NCBI GenBank assembly: GCA_050747525.1
Contig: JBOGOC010000091.1
Coordinates: 62,001 to 126,000 of the forward strand
DNA from: JBOGOC01 sp050747525
GTDB lineage: Bacteria > Acidobacteriota > Polarisedimenticolia > JACPZX01 > DASXTC01
DNA: 64,000 bases
Reading direction: 5' to 3'
Part shown: positions 41,956 to 52,100 of the stretch, in pieces
Numbering within the stretch: position 1 is the first letter of the stretch
How the letters are laid out: each line of letters opens with the position of its first letter
The notes under the pieces: generated by a model
The model's input: the letters and a program-made list of their open reading frames with translations, nothing else
Databases searched by the model: none
Told to the model about the DNA's origin: nothing
Made by a program: the position numbers and the translations under genes

Positions 41956-43148
41956 AGGGGAAGCCCGTCTCCATCCTGTGGGTTGCCCGGATGCGCTTCC
42001 TCAAGGATCTGCGAATCCGCGAGGTGGAGCTGGCCCGCGGGCTCGCGTCCCGCGCCGACATCGTCGCCCTGGACCGATCGGAGACCGCGGGATGGGGGGA
42101 GTCCAGCACGCTCTCCAAGCTGAGGCTCAGATGGCAGATGGCCCGGGGCGGATGGGCGTCGTGGACCGAGAACTCGATACGCCACTTCCGCATGCCGGTC
42201 GTCGTGGGGACCGGGCCCGTGACCAACCGCGCGGCGGCCTGGATCAACGAGCGGCGCATCGGCATGGCGCTCGACCGCTTCCAATGCACGATGGTCTTCC
42301 ACTCGAACCCCTTCCTGTTCCTCCCGCCACCGGCCGCCGGTCGCAGGTACCGGGTCCATTTCGACCTGGTCGACAACTTCTTCGACGGATGGAAGGACTC
42401 CTTGGTCGGCCGATCCAGGAAGCGGTTCCTGAAGGACGCCGTGCTGCGAGCTGATTCGTTGTCCGCCATCAGCCATTCGCTGTGCGACCGGATGGAGGAG
42501 TTCGCGGGCCGCCGCCCGGCGTACGTCCCCAACGGTGCGGCCGTCGACGAGATCGAGCGGTGGCCGGTGGCCCGCGTGCAGGAGGCGCGGGCTCGCCACA
42601 GGCTCGAAGGGAAGACCGCGCTTGCGTACATCGGCAATCACGTGGACGAGTTCGACGGCACCGAGATGCTGGTCGAGGCGTTTCAGGCGGCCCGCCGCCA
42701 CCGTCCGGATCTCGAGCTGCTCTTGGTCGGCCCGGGCTCGGAGCGTGTGCCGCGGGCACGCGGGCTGGGGCTCGCCGAAGGCGTCCACGTGGTCGGTCCC
42801 GTTCCAACGACCGAGGTCTGGGACTACTTCCACGCAGCGGACCTCGGGCTGCTCCCCTTCATCCTGGAGCCGGGGACGCACGACTGCCTGCCGCTCAAGG
42901 TGCTGGAGTTCGCGGCCGCGGGCAAGCCGATGCTGGCCACCCCGCTGCGCGAGCTGATCCGCCTCGATCTGCCGCACATGCGCTTCGCTCCGTACGACAG
43001 CGCGGCCTGGAGCAGCGCCCTGCAGGACCCCGCCACTTACGCTCATCCCGACCGCGGCGCCCTGAAGGCGGCGATGCGGCCCTTCAGCTGGCAGGCGGCC
43101 TCGGAGGCCCTGGCCCGGGTGATGGGTCTTCCTACCGAACCGGCCTGA
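41952..43148 (+). CDS. Family-4-like glycosyltransferase
   Basis: A 398-residue GT-B protein. The N-terminal half holds the acceptor part (VDNFFDGWKDSLVGRSRKRF, DSLSAISHSLCDRM, YVPNGAAVDEI). The C-terminal half is the donor part (ALAYIGNHVDEFDGTEML, LLLVGPGSE, ADLGLLPFILEP, HDCLPLKVLEFAAAGKP), with the conserved Pro-Leu-Lys-x-x-E-F/Y nucleotide-sugar motif. It starts at GTG 41952 within the wecB stop (GTGA), so translation is coupled. The frame is open to 41640, but that is the wecB shadow. It likely transfers a WecB-derived sugar. Its end overlaps the convergent haloperoxidase gene by 17 bp. Confidence 0.85.
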   Translation: MKGKPVSILWVARMRFLKDLRIREVELARGLASRADIVALDRSETAGWGESSTLSKLRLRWQMARGGWASWTENSIRHFRMPVVVGTGPVTNRAAAWINERRIGMALDRFQCTMVFHSNPFLFLPPPAAGRRYRVHFDLVDNFFDGWKDSLVGRSRKRFLKDAVLRADSLSAISHSLCDRMEEFAGRRPAYVPNGAAVDEIERWPVARVQEARARHRLEGKTALAYIGNHVDEFDGTEMLVEAFQAARRHRPDLELLLVGPGSERVPRARGLGLAEGVHVVGPVPTTEVWDYFHAADLGLLPFILEPGTHDCLPLKVLEFAAAGKPMLATPLRELIRLDLPHMRFAPYDSAAWSSALQDPATYAHPDRGALKAAMRPFSWQAASEALARVMGLPTEPA

Positions 43149-44579
43149 ACGCGTTGTCGAACACGTGGTCCGCCACCTGCCTCCCCTGGGCGATCCCTTC
43201 CGTTTTGTCGAAGGCCCAGTGGATACCGAGATAGATGCGGCTCTGGCCGTTCTCTTCCTCGGCCTGCGACAGCGACGTGAAGCTGCGGGGGATGAGGGGC
43301 CGGACGGTCCCGTCACGCCCGCGCGTCGCGCCGTTGTACTCGTCGGACACGAAGGTGAAGGCGATGTTGTCCGTCCCGTAGAAGCGGCGCAGCACCTGAA
43401 ACAGGGCGCCGCCGAAACCGGCATGTCCCGAAGGATAGGCCCGGGAATGGAGGCGTGAAGTTCACCGCGGCAGGGTTGTTGCTGGCGGGGGCGCCGAGGG
43501 GCGAGAAGCCGGGATCCCCGATGGTGTCGGGGTTGCCGTCGGTGCCGGCCTCCCGTACGCCGGTCACCGGGCGCCAGAAGTTGTGGTGGTACTTGGATTC
43601 CCAGATGGCGATCCCCGCGTCGGCCATGGCCACGTTGATCAGCGCCAGCAGCCGCGCCGTCGGCACCAGCCGGGTCTTCCTCTGCTCGGCGATCTGCAAC
43701 GCGATCTGGTTGTAGAGCCGGGGCGGCGCGCAGAGGCTCGGCGTCCCGTCGTAGGCCCAGTAGATCCCGGCCACCGTCTGATCCGCCGTGCGCGTCGTGG
43801 GCGTGGTGACGCCGTCACCGCCCAGCTCCTTGACCTCGCTGAAGGCGGCGGCGTACTCGTCGCTGTCGAGCGGCGGGGGAGGTGGCACCCGGAACTGATC
43901 GCTCGACGTCAGGACGAAAGGCCGAACCTCGCCCCAGTGCGCTCCCATGGCGAACGGGTTCAGGCTGATCGGGTCCTGGCGCCAGTCTCCCGGCAGGTCC
44001 CCCGGAAACCACCCGACGCCGAGGAGCGGCTCGGGATGGAACGAGCCGTCGTCGGAGCGCATCTCGAGGATTCGCGCCGCCGCCCGGCGTCCCAGGTCGA
44101 TGCCGTTGCGCTGAGCGCGTCCTTGAGGCAGCCGGGCGAGGTCCTCGGCCAGCTGCGCGTCACACGCGGCCGACTGGGACGGGAAGAGCGCATTGAGAGT
44201 GTCGTGCGCCGCCGTGGCGATCGCCGCCTGCACGCTCGCGACGCGATCGGCGCGATCCAGTCCCGTGTATCCGTGATACCTGCCCTCGATGGCGTTCACG
44301 GCATCGAAGATGGCGATGTGGACGATGGCCATCGCCCGGCTCGCCCGGCCCTATCTGCTCGCCGAACGTCCGATCCTCGCCGGCCGACAGGGGCGTGTGA
44401 TCCAGACCGCTCGCGTCCACGGCGATGTGGTTCCAGTGACGCAGCATGGCGAGGCCGTCGATCTGCCCCTTGCTGATGGGTGCCTTCGCCCTGGAGATCG
44501 AATCGGGGACGGGCTCCGCCGCCGCGGTCACGGACACCAGCGACGACGTGGACAGGATCAGGACGAGCGTTCGCTTCAT
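43132..44579 (-). pseudogene. Vanadium-dependent haloperoxidase (PAP2 fold), two frameshifts
   Basis: Three reading frames together give a full secreted haloperoxidase-like protein of about 480 residues. The signal peptide is at 44579 (MKRTLVLILSTSSLVSVTAA). The frame breaks near 44340, where a roughly 5-bp GGGCC-type repeat unit appears to be missing (compare GEQIGP with MAIVHIAIFDAVNAI). A second break near 43440 is an extra G in CCCGGG, after which the frame reads AYPSGHAGFGG. The vanadate motifs survive in the pieces: PSGHAG and SRIYLGIHWAFD. The PAP2/haloperoxidase fold binds vanadate or phosphate; halide or phosphatase chemistry cannot be told apart. Both breaks lie in GC-rich short repeats, so assembly error is quite possible. 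Confidence 0.75.
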
Positions 44580-44702
44580 CGGAGGTCACCCCACCTGGAT
44601 GCCGTTCATCGGTCAGTGGCCCGGCCGGCGGGGCTTCGTGCCGGGGTTCACTTCGTGTTTCTGAATATACGGCGATCCGGGCTGAAGGAACATGAGTGAG
44701 TG

Positions 44703-44736
44703 GCGGGGCGGCGAGCCCGAAGGCCCGCCGCCCCGC
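44703..44736 (-). terminator. Strong hairpin, probable terminator of the matrixin gene
   Basis: GCGGGGCGGCG and CGCCGCCCCGC form a perfect 11-bp stem 13 nt after the stop at 44750. There is no T-tract on the minus strand, so termination may need Rho. Confidence 0.5.
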
Positions 44737-44749
44737 TTTCAGGGTACTG

Positions 44750-47392
44750 CTAGGGCAGGAACATCAGCGTCAGGAAGTCCAGATCGAACTGGGCGTTCCC
44801 GAACAGTTGATACGTCGTTCCGGTCGCCGGGAGAGTCCCCGCGGCCGACAGATCGGTCTGGCCCGGGTTCGCGGCGCCGCCGCCCGGTGTGATTCCCACC
44901 AGGCCGTCGTTGTTCGCCGTGTCCCCGTAGGTCAGCTCGATGCCGCCCGTGGAGGTCAGGGTGACGGAGAACGTGTTGCCGACGGTCGACAGGAACTCCG
45001 GAACGCCCTGGAACTCGACCGTCCACGTGCCCGCCGTCTGGCTCGCGATGACCGTGCCGGCCGCGCCGGGGTTCAGGTCATCCCAGAGCGCCGCGATCCG
45101 AGGTTGATCGTTCAGGAACTCGGCGACCGACTCGCTTAAGTCCGTGTCGCCGGACCCGAACGTCAGGTTCCCGTTGGAGTTGACGAAGACACTCGTGTAC
45201 GACGTCCCCTGGAAGGGGAAGGAGAACGGCAGGGTCACCTGCTCGAAGTCGTCGTCGCCGAGGGTCACCAGGAATCCGACGAAGCTCGACATGGTCAGGA
45301 CGTACCGCCCGCCGGGAGCGCCACCATCACCCGTGAAGTCGAGATCGGGGAAGGTGGTCACGGCAAGGAAGTAGTCCCCACCCGCCGTCACCGGGTAGGA
45401 GAGCTTCGAGAGCAGTCCGGCGCCGTTGTCGTCGTCGGCCGCCACCAGGGTCCCGGCCGCGTTGAACAGACCGATGAGGGTGTCGCTCCTGCCGGCGATG
45501 GTCTCCGCCAGGAACGTATTGCCCGCCTCGAGCCGGATGCGGAAGAAGTCGACGTCTCCGCCGGCCGGCTCGATCGCGGTGAAGCGGTTGATGCTGCTGT
45601 ACGGCAGATTCACGCGCGTCGCTTTCCCGAAGGTGTCGTTCGACTCGCCCGTGTCCTTGAACGCGTTCGGAGCACTGTACGGCAGCAGGAGGCCGTCCAG
45701 GTCGTTGTCCGAGGCCGTGAAGATCTCGAACACCGCGGTGGCCGATCTCGGGTTGATGGCCCCCTCCAACGCGAGCAGAGCGGTCAGATCGACCTCCGTC
45801 TCGAAGCGCGTCGTCACGCGGCCTCCGCAGCTCAGACCGGCCAGGCCGCCGGCTGCCGTCAGGCTTCCGTAGGCGATGTCGATGTGGTTGGAGGAACGTT
45901 GCAGCGTGATGTCGAAGCTGTTGGCGCCGACATTGGGGAACACGGGCACGTTGGTGAAGCTGACCACGAACTCGCTGGCAGTCTGGTTGTACACGACCGT
46001 GCCGCCGGCGTTGGGGGCAAGGTCGTCCCAGAGGGCCGCGATGCGTGGCTGGTCATTCAGGTGCTCGGCCACCGACTCGGTGAAGTCGGTGTCACCCGAT
46101 TCGAAGGTCAGGCTTCCGTTGGAGTTGATGAAGATGGAGGTGTAGTCGATGCCACAGTACGAGAAGGTGAACGGCAGGCTGACCTCCTCGAAGTCGTCGT
46201 CTCCCAGCGGGATCGGGTCTCCGGGAGCGATGGCGTTGAAGATGACGTCGATTCCCGTGTTGGGCACACCCGCCGCCACCGTCACGGCGCTGAAGGTGGC
46301 CGCAGGATCGGGCGTCGTGATGTTGTTCGATTCGGCGGCACCGCTGTGGAACTCCTCCGCCGCCGGCAGGAGGATGGGCGGCGTGCTGAATCCGCCGGCC
46401 AGGATCTGGTCGACGTAGACGGCGTACTGGGCACCGGGCGTCAGGTTGTTGAGCCGGAAGGTGCCCACGATCGGATCGAGCTGAGAGGAGCTGTCCGTGA
46501 AATCGCCCGAGAGCGCCGAGACCGCGTCATTGAACGGGTTGGCGACGTTGCGGGCAATGACGTTGACCCCGTTCAGCCTGGTCGTGCCGTTCGAGGCGAA
46601 GATGGTGCCGCGGATCGATCCCGTGCCGGACGCGAAGCCGGCGTCGGGATAGAGTGTCGAAACGCCCGCGATGTCGTCTGCTGCCAGAGACGCCGTCCCC
46701 GACCCGGGCCCGAAGTAGAACGGGTACAACGTCTCGATCTGGGTGATCGAGGCCGGGGGGCCGAAGGTGTTGTTGGGAGATGGACCACTCGCGTCCCCGG
46801 CCAGGAAGATCTGACCGTTGACCGCGGTATGGGCCAGGTTCGTGTAGTGACCGAACTCGTGGACCATCACGTCCAGCGCCGCGGTGGCATTGGTGAAGGC
46901 CGGGCCGTTGAGGAAGGCGCGGCCTTCAAGGATCTCACAGGTTGCGTTCAATCCCCACTCCGGGCCGGCAAAACCCAGGACTCCCGAACCGGGGCCGAAC
47001 AGCAGGTTGAAGATCTGGCCCGTATGGTCGAACACGATCGCGCTCAGGCCGTCGGGAGCCGGGGCATTCAGATAGGGTCCGAAGTTGGTGTGGTCGACGT
47101 CGATCGGCAGCGGGCCGGCATTCGTGTAGCTGACGGTTGAGGATGGCACGGCGCCCCACACGTCGAACGCCGACTGGACGGCCGCCACCGCCCCGGCGTT
47201 GGTGAGAGGGCCGAGGGAACCCTGGTCAGGATTGAACGGGATGTTGGCCCCGCCTCCAGGCCACAGGAATGGCTGGCCGCTCTGGCAGTTGGCGAGAGGA
47301 CCATTGGCGTGCACGGGCACCGTGGCGGCCAGGAACACCGCCGTCGTCAGAATGGCAAGGGAAGCGAACGTTCTCATCCGGATGATCGTCAT
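44750..47392 (-). CDS. Secreted matrixin-like protease with duplicated NIDO-like domains
   Basis: An 880-residue exported protein. The signal peptide is MRTFASLAILTTAVFLAATV plus the following few residues. The zinc motif HEFGHYTNLAH gives His178, His182 and His188 as ligands and Glu179 as base; the usual metzincin Gly is Asn here. A carboxypeptidase-regulatory-like domain follows (SIRGTIFASNGTTRLNGVNV). Two NIDO-like beta-domains are near-duplicates (DDDFEEVSLPFTFSYCGIDY and DDDFEQVTLPFSFPFQGTSY, each with SIF/SVF-INSNG and SESVAEFLNDQPRIAALWDD). They flank a bacterial pre-peptidase C-terminal (PPC) domain (DTGESNDTFGKATRV, then GLFNAAGTLVAADDD). GGGGGAG precedes the ATG. The upstream 199-residue secreted protein is 9 bp away, making an operon. 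Confidence 0.75.
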   Translation of the reverse strand: MTIIRMRTFASLAILTTAVFLAATVPVHANGPLANCQSGQPFLWPGGGANIPFNPDQGSLGPLTNAGAVAAVQSAFDVWGAVPSSTVSYTNAGPLPIDVDHTNFGPYLNAPAPDGLSAIVFDHTGQIFNLLFGPGSGVLGFAGPEWGLNATCEILEGRAFLNGPAFTNATAALDVMVHEFGHYTNLAHTAVNGQIFLAGDASGPSPNNTFGPPASITQIETLYPFYFGPGSGTASLAADDIAGVSTLYPDAGFASGTGSIRGTIFASNGTTRLNGVNVIARNVANPFNDAVSALSGDFTDSSSQLDPIVGTFRLNNLTPGAQYAVYVDQILAGGFSTPPILLPAAEEFHSGAAESNNITTPDPAATFSAVTVAAGVPNTGIDVIFNAIAPGDPIPLGDDDFEEVSLPFTFSYCGIDYTSIFINSNGSLTFESGDTDFTESVAEHLNDQPRIAALWDDLAPNAGGTVVYNQTASEFVVSFTNVPVFPNVGANSFDITLQRSSNHIDIAYGSLTAAGGLAGLSCGGRVTTRFETEVDLTALLALEGAINPRSATAVFEIFTASDNDLDGLLLPYSAPNAFKDTGESNDTFGKATRVNLPYSSINRFTAIEPAGGDVDFFRIRLEAGNTFLAETIAGRSDTLIGLFNAAGTLVAADDDNGAGLLSKLSYPVTAGGDYFLAVTTFPDLDFTGDGGAPGGRYVLTMSSFVGFLVTLGDDDFEQVTLPFSFPFQGTSYTSVFVNSNGNLTFGSGDTDLSESVAEFLNDQPRIAALWDDLNPGAAGTVIASQTAGTWTVEFQGVPEFLSTVGNTFSVTLTSTGGIELTYGDTANNDGLVGITPGGGAANPGQTDLSAAGTLPATGTTYQLFGNAQFDLDFLTLMFLP

Positions 47393-47401
47393 GGCTCCCC
47401 C

Positions 47402-48001
47402 CTACCTCCTGATCTGCCGGATCGGCAGGGCCTGGATCCGCTCAACGAGACTGGAATAATCGATAGGGCCCGTCTTCGACGAGTCGGTGAGGTTCATGCC
47501 GCGATACAGGCCCAGGTTGTCGTACTCGTTCACGGCCAGCTCCTCACCCGGATCGCCGGTGACCCGGAAGAGGCCCTGGCCCAGCCCGACCGTGGTCGAG
47601 AGACCGGCGGTGCTGGGTCTGGTCTGGAAGAACAGATACCTCTGGCCGAGCTGGATATCGGGCATCTTGGGGAGGATCGAGAACCGGACGGCATCGCCCA
47701 CCTGGGTCGGGCCCGGCCCGTAGACCATGCGGATGTCGGCGATCTCCTGTCCATCCTTCTGCATGAAGGTGCCGCGGAAGGACGTGTCGACCACAACGCG
47801 GTAGGACACGGTGGGTATGGTGCCTCCGCCGAGGTTCATGCTCCCCTTGTCCACGGCGATGACCGTACCGGTGAAGATGGCGTTGGCATTCACGCCGAGT
47901 TCGTCGAGGTTCATCTGCTTCAGGATGGTCGCGAAGAGCGGGCTTGCGGCCAGCATCCCCGCGGCGACGCTCACGGCAAGCGCCTTTGCGAGTTTCCTCA
48001 T
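47402..48001 (-). CDS. Small secreted protein, co-transcribed with the matrixin
   Basis: A 199-residue protein with a signal peptide (MRKLAKALAVSVAAGMLAASPLFA). The mature part is a beta-rich domain (IFTGTVIAVDKGSMNLGGGT, YRVVVDTSFRGTF, YLFFQTRPSTAGLS), resembling small beta-barrels that often sit beside matrixins. It has no cysteines after the signal and no catalytic motif. AGGAGG lies 5 nt before the ATG and the gene ends 9 bp before the matrixin start, so the pair is co-expressed. A chaperone- or inhibitor-like role for the protease is possible. The 219 bp upstream (48002-48220) have no clear element. Confidence 0.65.
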   Translation of the reverse strand: MRKLAKALAVSVAAGMLAASPLFATILKQMNLDELGVNANAIFTGTVIAVDKGSMNLGGGTIPTVSYRVVVDTSFRGTFMQKDGQEIADIRMVYGPGPTQVGDAVRFSILPKMPDIQLGQRYLFFQTRPSTAGLSTTVGLGQGLFRVTGDPGEELAVNEYDNLGLYRGMNLTDSSKTGPIDYSSLVERIQALPIRQIRR

Positions 48002-48220
48002 TCACTCCTCCTGGGTGATAAAGCCTGCTGATGGATCATTGCGGACAGCCTGAACGGGAGACACGACCACACTTCTCGCGGCGCCCTCCCCCCTTTCTCG
48101 GGCATCGACGCCGGACGCGACCCCCGGGTCGCAATTGAGCTGGAAGACTTCGAGAGTGAAGAACTACTGCCTGCTTATCAAAGTGGGCTGGCCCGTGTCA
48201 ATCAAAATTGATGATCGATC

Positions 48221-49099
48221 TCACGGACAGGCCGGCAGGCCTGAGGTCTCGCGCCCTTGCACCACGCCGTCGATGTTCTGCCGGCCCGCGCGGCGGTCGC
48301 TTCCATGCGTGACCGCCGCAACGTAGTACCGCGGCTGGCCGACGGGTGGAGCGGGGAGCGGATCGGCGACCGTCACGGTGTCCCCCGGCCCGGCCGACCC
48401 GGCCACGTGACAGGCGAGAGGCAGTGCTGACGATAAATCGGCTGACAATGTGACTGGACCATAATAGACATCGATGCTGTCGGCGGACGGAAGCCCCTCG
48501 GGCCTGACCGGCATCCTGAGGGCCAGCTCGCCCGGCGACTGATAGGTCAGCGCGAGGTCGAACATGGTCGGAAGCCCGGTGATGCGGATGACCCCGAGAT
48601 GGTCGGTGGTGTCCGCCTGAGCCACGCACGCGGCGCTCAGGCAGGATCCCGTGATGCCGATGAGCAGTACCCCGCTGGTCTGGTCGATGGCGAAGCCGCC
48701 GGTGAGCTGGAGCTTCGTGACCTGGCCGAAGACGGGCTCCTTCCTCCGGGTGATGCGCGCGATGTGCTGGCTCAGCTTGGTGCCGGCCGGCCGGCGGTAG
48801 ACGTCGAAATATTCGCCGGCGGCATCGGCGCCGTTGATCGTGCCGTAGCTGTTGCCGGCCGCATCCAGGCCGAACCAGAACTCGGCCGGGTCGGGCTGGA
48901 TGGCGCACGAAAGCCGGTCCAGATTCGCGGGCATGGACTGGCAGTAGGTCTTGCTGTTGATCAGCTCCCAGACCAGGTTGGCCGTCAGCCCGGGGTCGAC
49001 CACCACGACCTCGTCGAACAGCGACCAGGCACGGGCCGGGCCCGATGACAGAAAGGAAACGATGATGGCGGAGACGAGGATCACCCTGGATTTATGCAT
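48221..49099 (-). CDS. Secreted protein ending in an Fn3-like domain
   Basis: A 292-residue exported protein: signal peptide MHKSRVILVSAIIVSFLSSG, then a helical/beta region with single cysteines (SKTYCQS, LSCAIQP, GSCLSAACVAQ). A C-terminal segment reads RYYVAAVTHGSDRRAGRQNI, then GRETSGLPACP at the very end. That ending resembles the terminal module of the propeller at 31411 and the beta-helix protein at 52528 (Y/F-Y-x-V-R/A near the end, closing with x-C-P). GGAGGGAG lies before the ATG at 49099; the frame is open to 49144. I recognise no family for the main part. Confidence 0.6.
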   Translation of the reverse strand: MHKSRVILVSAIIVSFLSSGPARAWSLFDEVVVVDPGLTANLVWELINSKTYCQSMPANLDRLSCAIQPDPAEFWFGLDAAGNSYGTINGADAAGEYFDVYRRPAGTKLSQHIARITRRKEPVFGQVTKLQLTGGFAIDQTSGVLLIGITGSCLSAACVAQADTTDHLGVIRITGLPTMFDLALTYQSPGELALRMPVRPEGLPSADSIDVYYGPVTLSADLSSALPLACHVAGSAGPGDTVTVADPLPAPPVGQPRYYVAAVTHGSDRRAGRQNIDGVVQGRETSGLPACP

Positions 49100-49163
49100 G
49101 GCTCCCTCCGATTGAGAGGTCGAGTATACGTCGGGAGCCGGCATTTCCTTGCGCCTGGACCGA

Positions 49164-52100
49164 CTATCTCCAGTCGCCCGCGGCCACGAACCCTCCCCAG
49201 TAGAAGGGATGGGTGCTGCGCCCCTTGCGGCGCTGCGCGTCGAGGAGCGCGAGGCTGGCTTTGCGACCGGCCGCTGCGGTGGACAGCCCCTCGAGCCGGG
49301 CTTGGTACAGGGAGCGCATCCATCTGAGCGTGACTTCGTCCTCCACCTTCCAGAGGCTCATGATGAGCGTGTGCGCCCCGGCAACTTCGAACGCACGGCG
49401 CAGGCCGAGAACTCCCTCTCCCGAAATCACCTTCCCGAGCCCTGTCTGGCAGGCGGAAAGAACCGCCCACTCGACGCGGGAAAGGTCGAGCGAGCTGACC
49501 TCTTCGGCTGTGAGAAAGCCATCCTCCTGCTCCGGCGGGAGGTCCATGGATGCGCCGGCCCCCGCGAAGACGAGCCCCGTGAGCAGGAGCGGATTGTCGG
49601 CGAGGGCCCGCATGGATGTGCATTGCTCCTGCATCGAGAAGCCATGCGTCGCCACGTGCAGGACGCGATACCTGGAGGCGGCGCTCTTGAAGGCGGACTC
49701 GGTGGCGGCGGCGCCCGTGAGGGTCAGCACGTGAGGCTCCCGCGAGGTGTTACCGGAGCGATTCGACCAGAGCGCGGCCACCTCCTTCGCCTCCACCTTG
49801 GATGCCGGCAGCGGATCGAAACGGATATCGCTCACGCGCCCGCATGATGGCAGGACACTTCGCCACGCTACGGGACCGGGCTCCGGGCTTGCGGCCGGCT
49901 TCGCGGTCTTCGAGGCAAAATCGGGTCCGCCCATCGCGAGGAGGCTGTTGACCGGGGTCGGAGCGGAGGCCGTCCTCTTCAGATCGCGCTCCGCGGAGAG
50001 GTAATGCAGCAAGGCCATCGATTCCATCAGGTAGCTTCCCCCTGAAAGGGGCAGCGTTTCGAAGCTGACCAGATTCAGCGCTCCATCAGGGACGATCAGC
50101 ACCAGATCCGCGGCTCCCATCCTCGACGCCACAGGATCCCAGATCCTGCCTCGAAGCTCCTCGCCCGCGAGTCGATACGTTTCGACCTCGTCCCCCGAGA
50201 GCTTCGGACGGATCTCGGCCGCGGCCCTCCATCGTTCGACTGAACCCTCCACGTCGGCGGCGCGCCCCAAGGGGATGACCAGGGGCTCGGCTGAGCCGGG
50301 CTTCAGCAGGAAGGCGACATACGCCGGGGTACCGTCCGAGCTCGATGCCGGGTCGATCTGATGGTACCGGATGTAGGACACGACCGCGGCGTTGCGGGGG
50401 ACCAGACCCAGGACATCCGACAGCCCCAGATCCTGATCGTCCGGACGGCCGGGAAGGGAAGCGGTCTTGAGCGCAAGCTCACGTTCCGAACGTTCTTTCG
50501 CCTCCTGCGCCTCCTCGAAGGAGGCGAGGTAGGTCTCCGGGCTCGCATCGTCAGGGCCCTGCATCGCGAGCCTCGCCAGCCTTTGCTTGTTGTCCTTGAG
50601 CGCTTCCAGCAGGGCGGCTGTTTCGGGGCTGGATGCATAAATGTTCGCCCTGTGCCGGCGGGCAAGCGCGTCGAGGACCATGGAACGGCCCCGGATCACG
50701 GCATCGAATGCCTGGCCGCTTCGCGACGAAGCCGCACCCGCGCTCCGGTCGCCTCCCTTACCGGAGACCAGGATGCTGACGGCCAAGTCGAGGCCTCGCC
50801 CACGCGCCGACTCGAACTGCAGCGCCTCGCGCTCGGACAGTCCGGCCTCGGCCAGCCGGAAGTGCCGGCGGGCGATCGATTCGGCCCGTATGGAGGCGGC
50901 CCATGCGTCCTGATCGAAGCCCGTCTTCCAATGCAGTCGCCCAAGCTCCAGAAGGGTGGAGGCAAGCTCGAAGTGTCGGGGGCCATACGTCTTCTCGGCG
51001 ACCGAAAGGGCCCGCTCGAGGTGCCGCTTCGCGGCGGGGTAATTCCCGAGACGGTAGAGAGCCCGCCCCAGGTCGTAGGAGGCCGGGGCGGTCCAATAGT
51101 GATCCGGGCCCACGCTGGCCTCGAGGCTGGCCAGGGCCTTCTCCAGAGTGGGCAGCGCCTCGGCGGCGAGGCCCATCTCGACCTGCGCAGAGCCGAGGGC
51201 CGCCATAGCCGTGGCGACGCTCGGATGCGTCGGGCCGCGACTGACCTCCTGGATTCTCTGAGCTCGTTGAAGCAGAGGAATCGTCCTGGATGGCTCACCC
51301 ATCGCGCGCCACACTGCGGAGAGCCCCATCAGGGCGTTCGCAACGGCCGGATGATCCGGTCCCTGGGTTTTTTCCCAGATCGACAGGGCCCGCTCGTTGT
51401 AGGCGCGGGCTCGTTCCAGATCTCCCATGCGCAGGAACAAGCCGCCGAGATTCCGGATGGCCATGGCTGATTCCGCATCGTCCGGACCGTTCGCCTTCTC
51501 CCAGATCCCGAGCGCCTTCTCGTAGAGGGGCCTGGCCGCGGTGAGATCACCCATCTCAAAGTAGAGGTTGGCCAGGCTGTTGATCGTATTGGCGTAACCC
51601 GGGCTGTCGGCGCCTTCCTGCTTCTCCACGATGCGCACCGCCCGGTCGTAGATCGGCCTTGCCTTCGAGTACTGGCCCACGAGGCGGTACAGCGTGGCCA
51701 GGTTGACCGCGTAGATGCCCACATCCTTGCTGTCGGGGCCGGCGATCTTCTCCATGATCTGAACGGCGCGCAGGGCGCTGGCGATCGCCTTGTCATATTC
51801 CCCTGTGTGCTTGAGCGCGTTGGCGAGGCCGTTGTGTGCCTTGGCGACCAGAGGGTGCTCAGGGCCATAGGCCTTCTCGAAGATGGCGACCGCCCGCGCC
51901 ATATATGGTTTCGACTCCAGCCTGTCGCCCTTGTTCTTGAGGGCTATCCCAAGGTCCAGCACGAGCTTACCCACTTCGGGATCGTCGGGCCCGAGGACCT
52001 TCTCGTGAGTGGCCAGAGACTTCTCGTAGAGCGCGATCGCGGCGGGTGTGACGCGGCGCTGGCTGAGGATCCTGGCGAGAGCGGTCTGGCTCCTGGCCAC

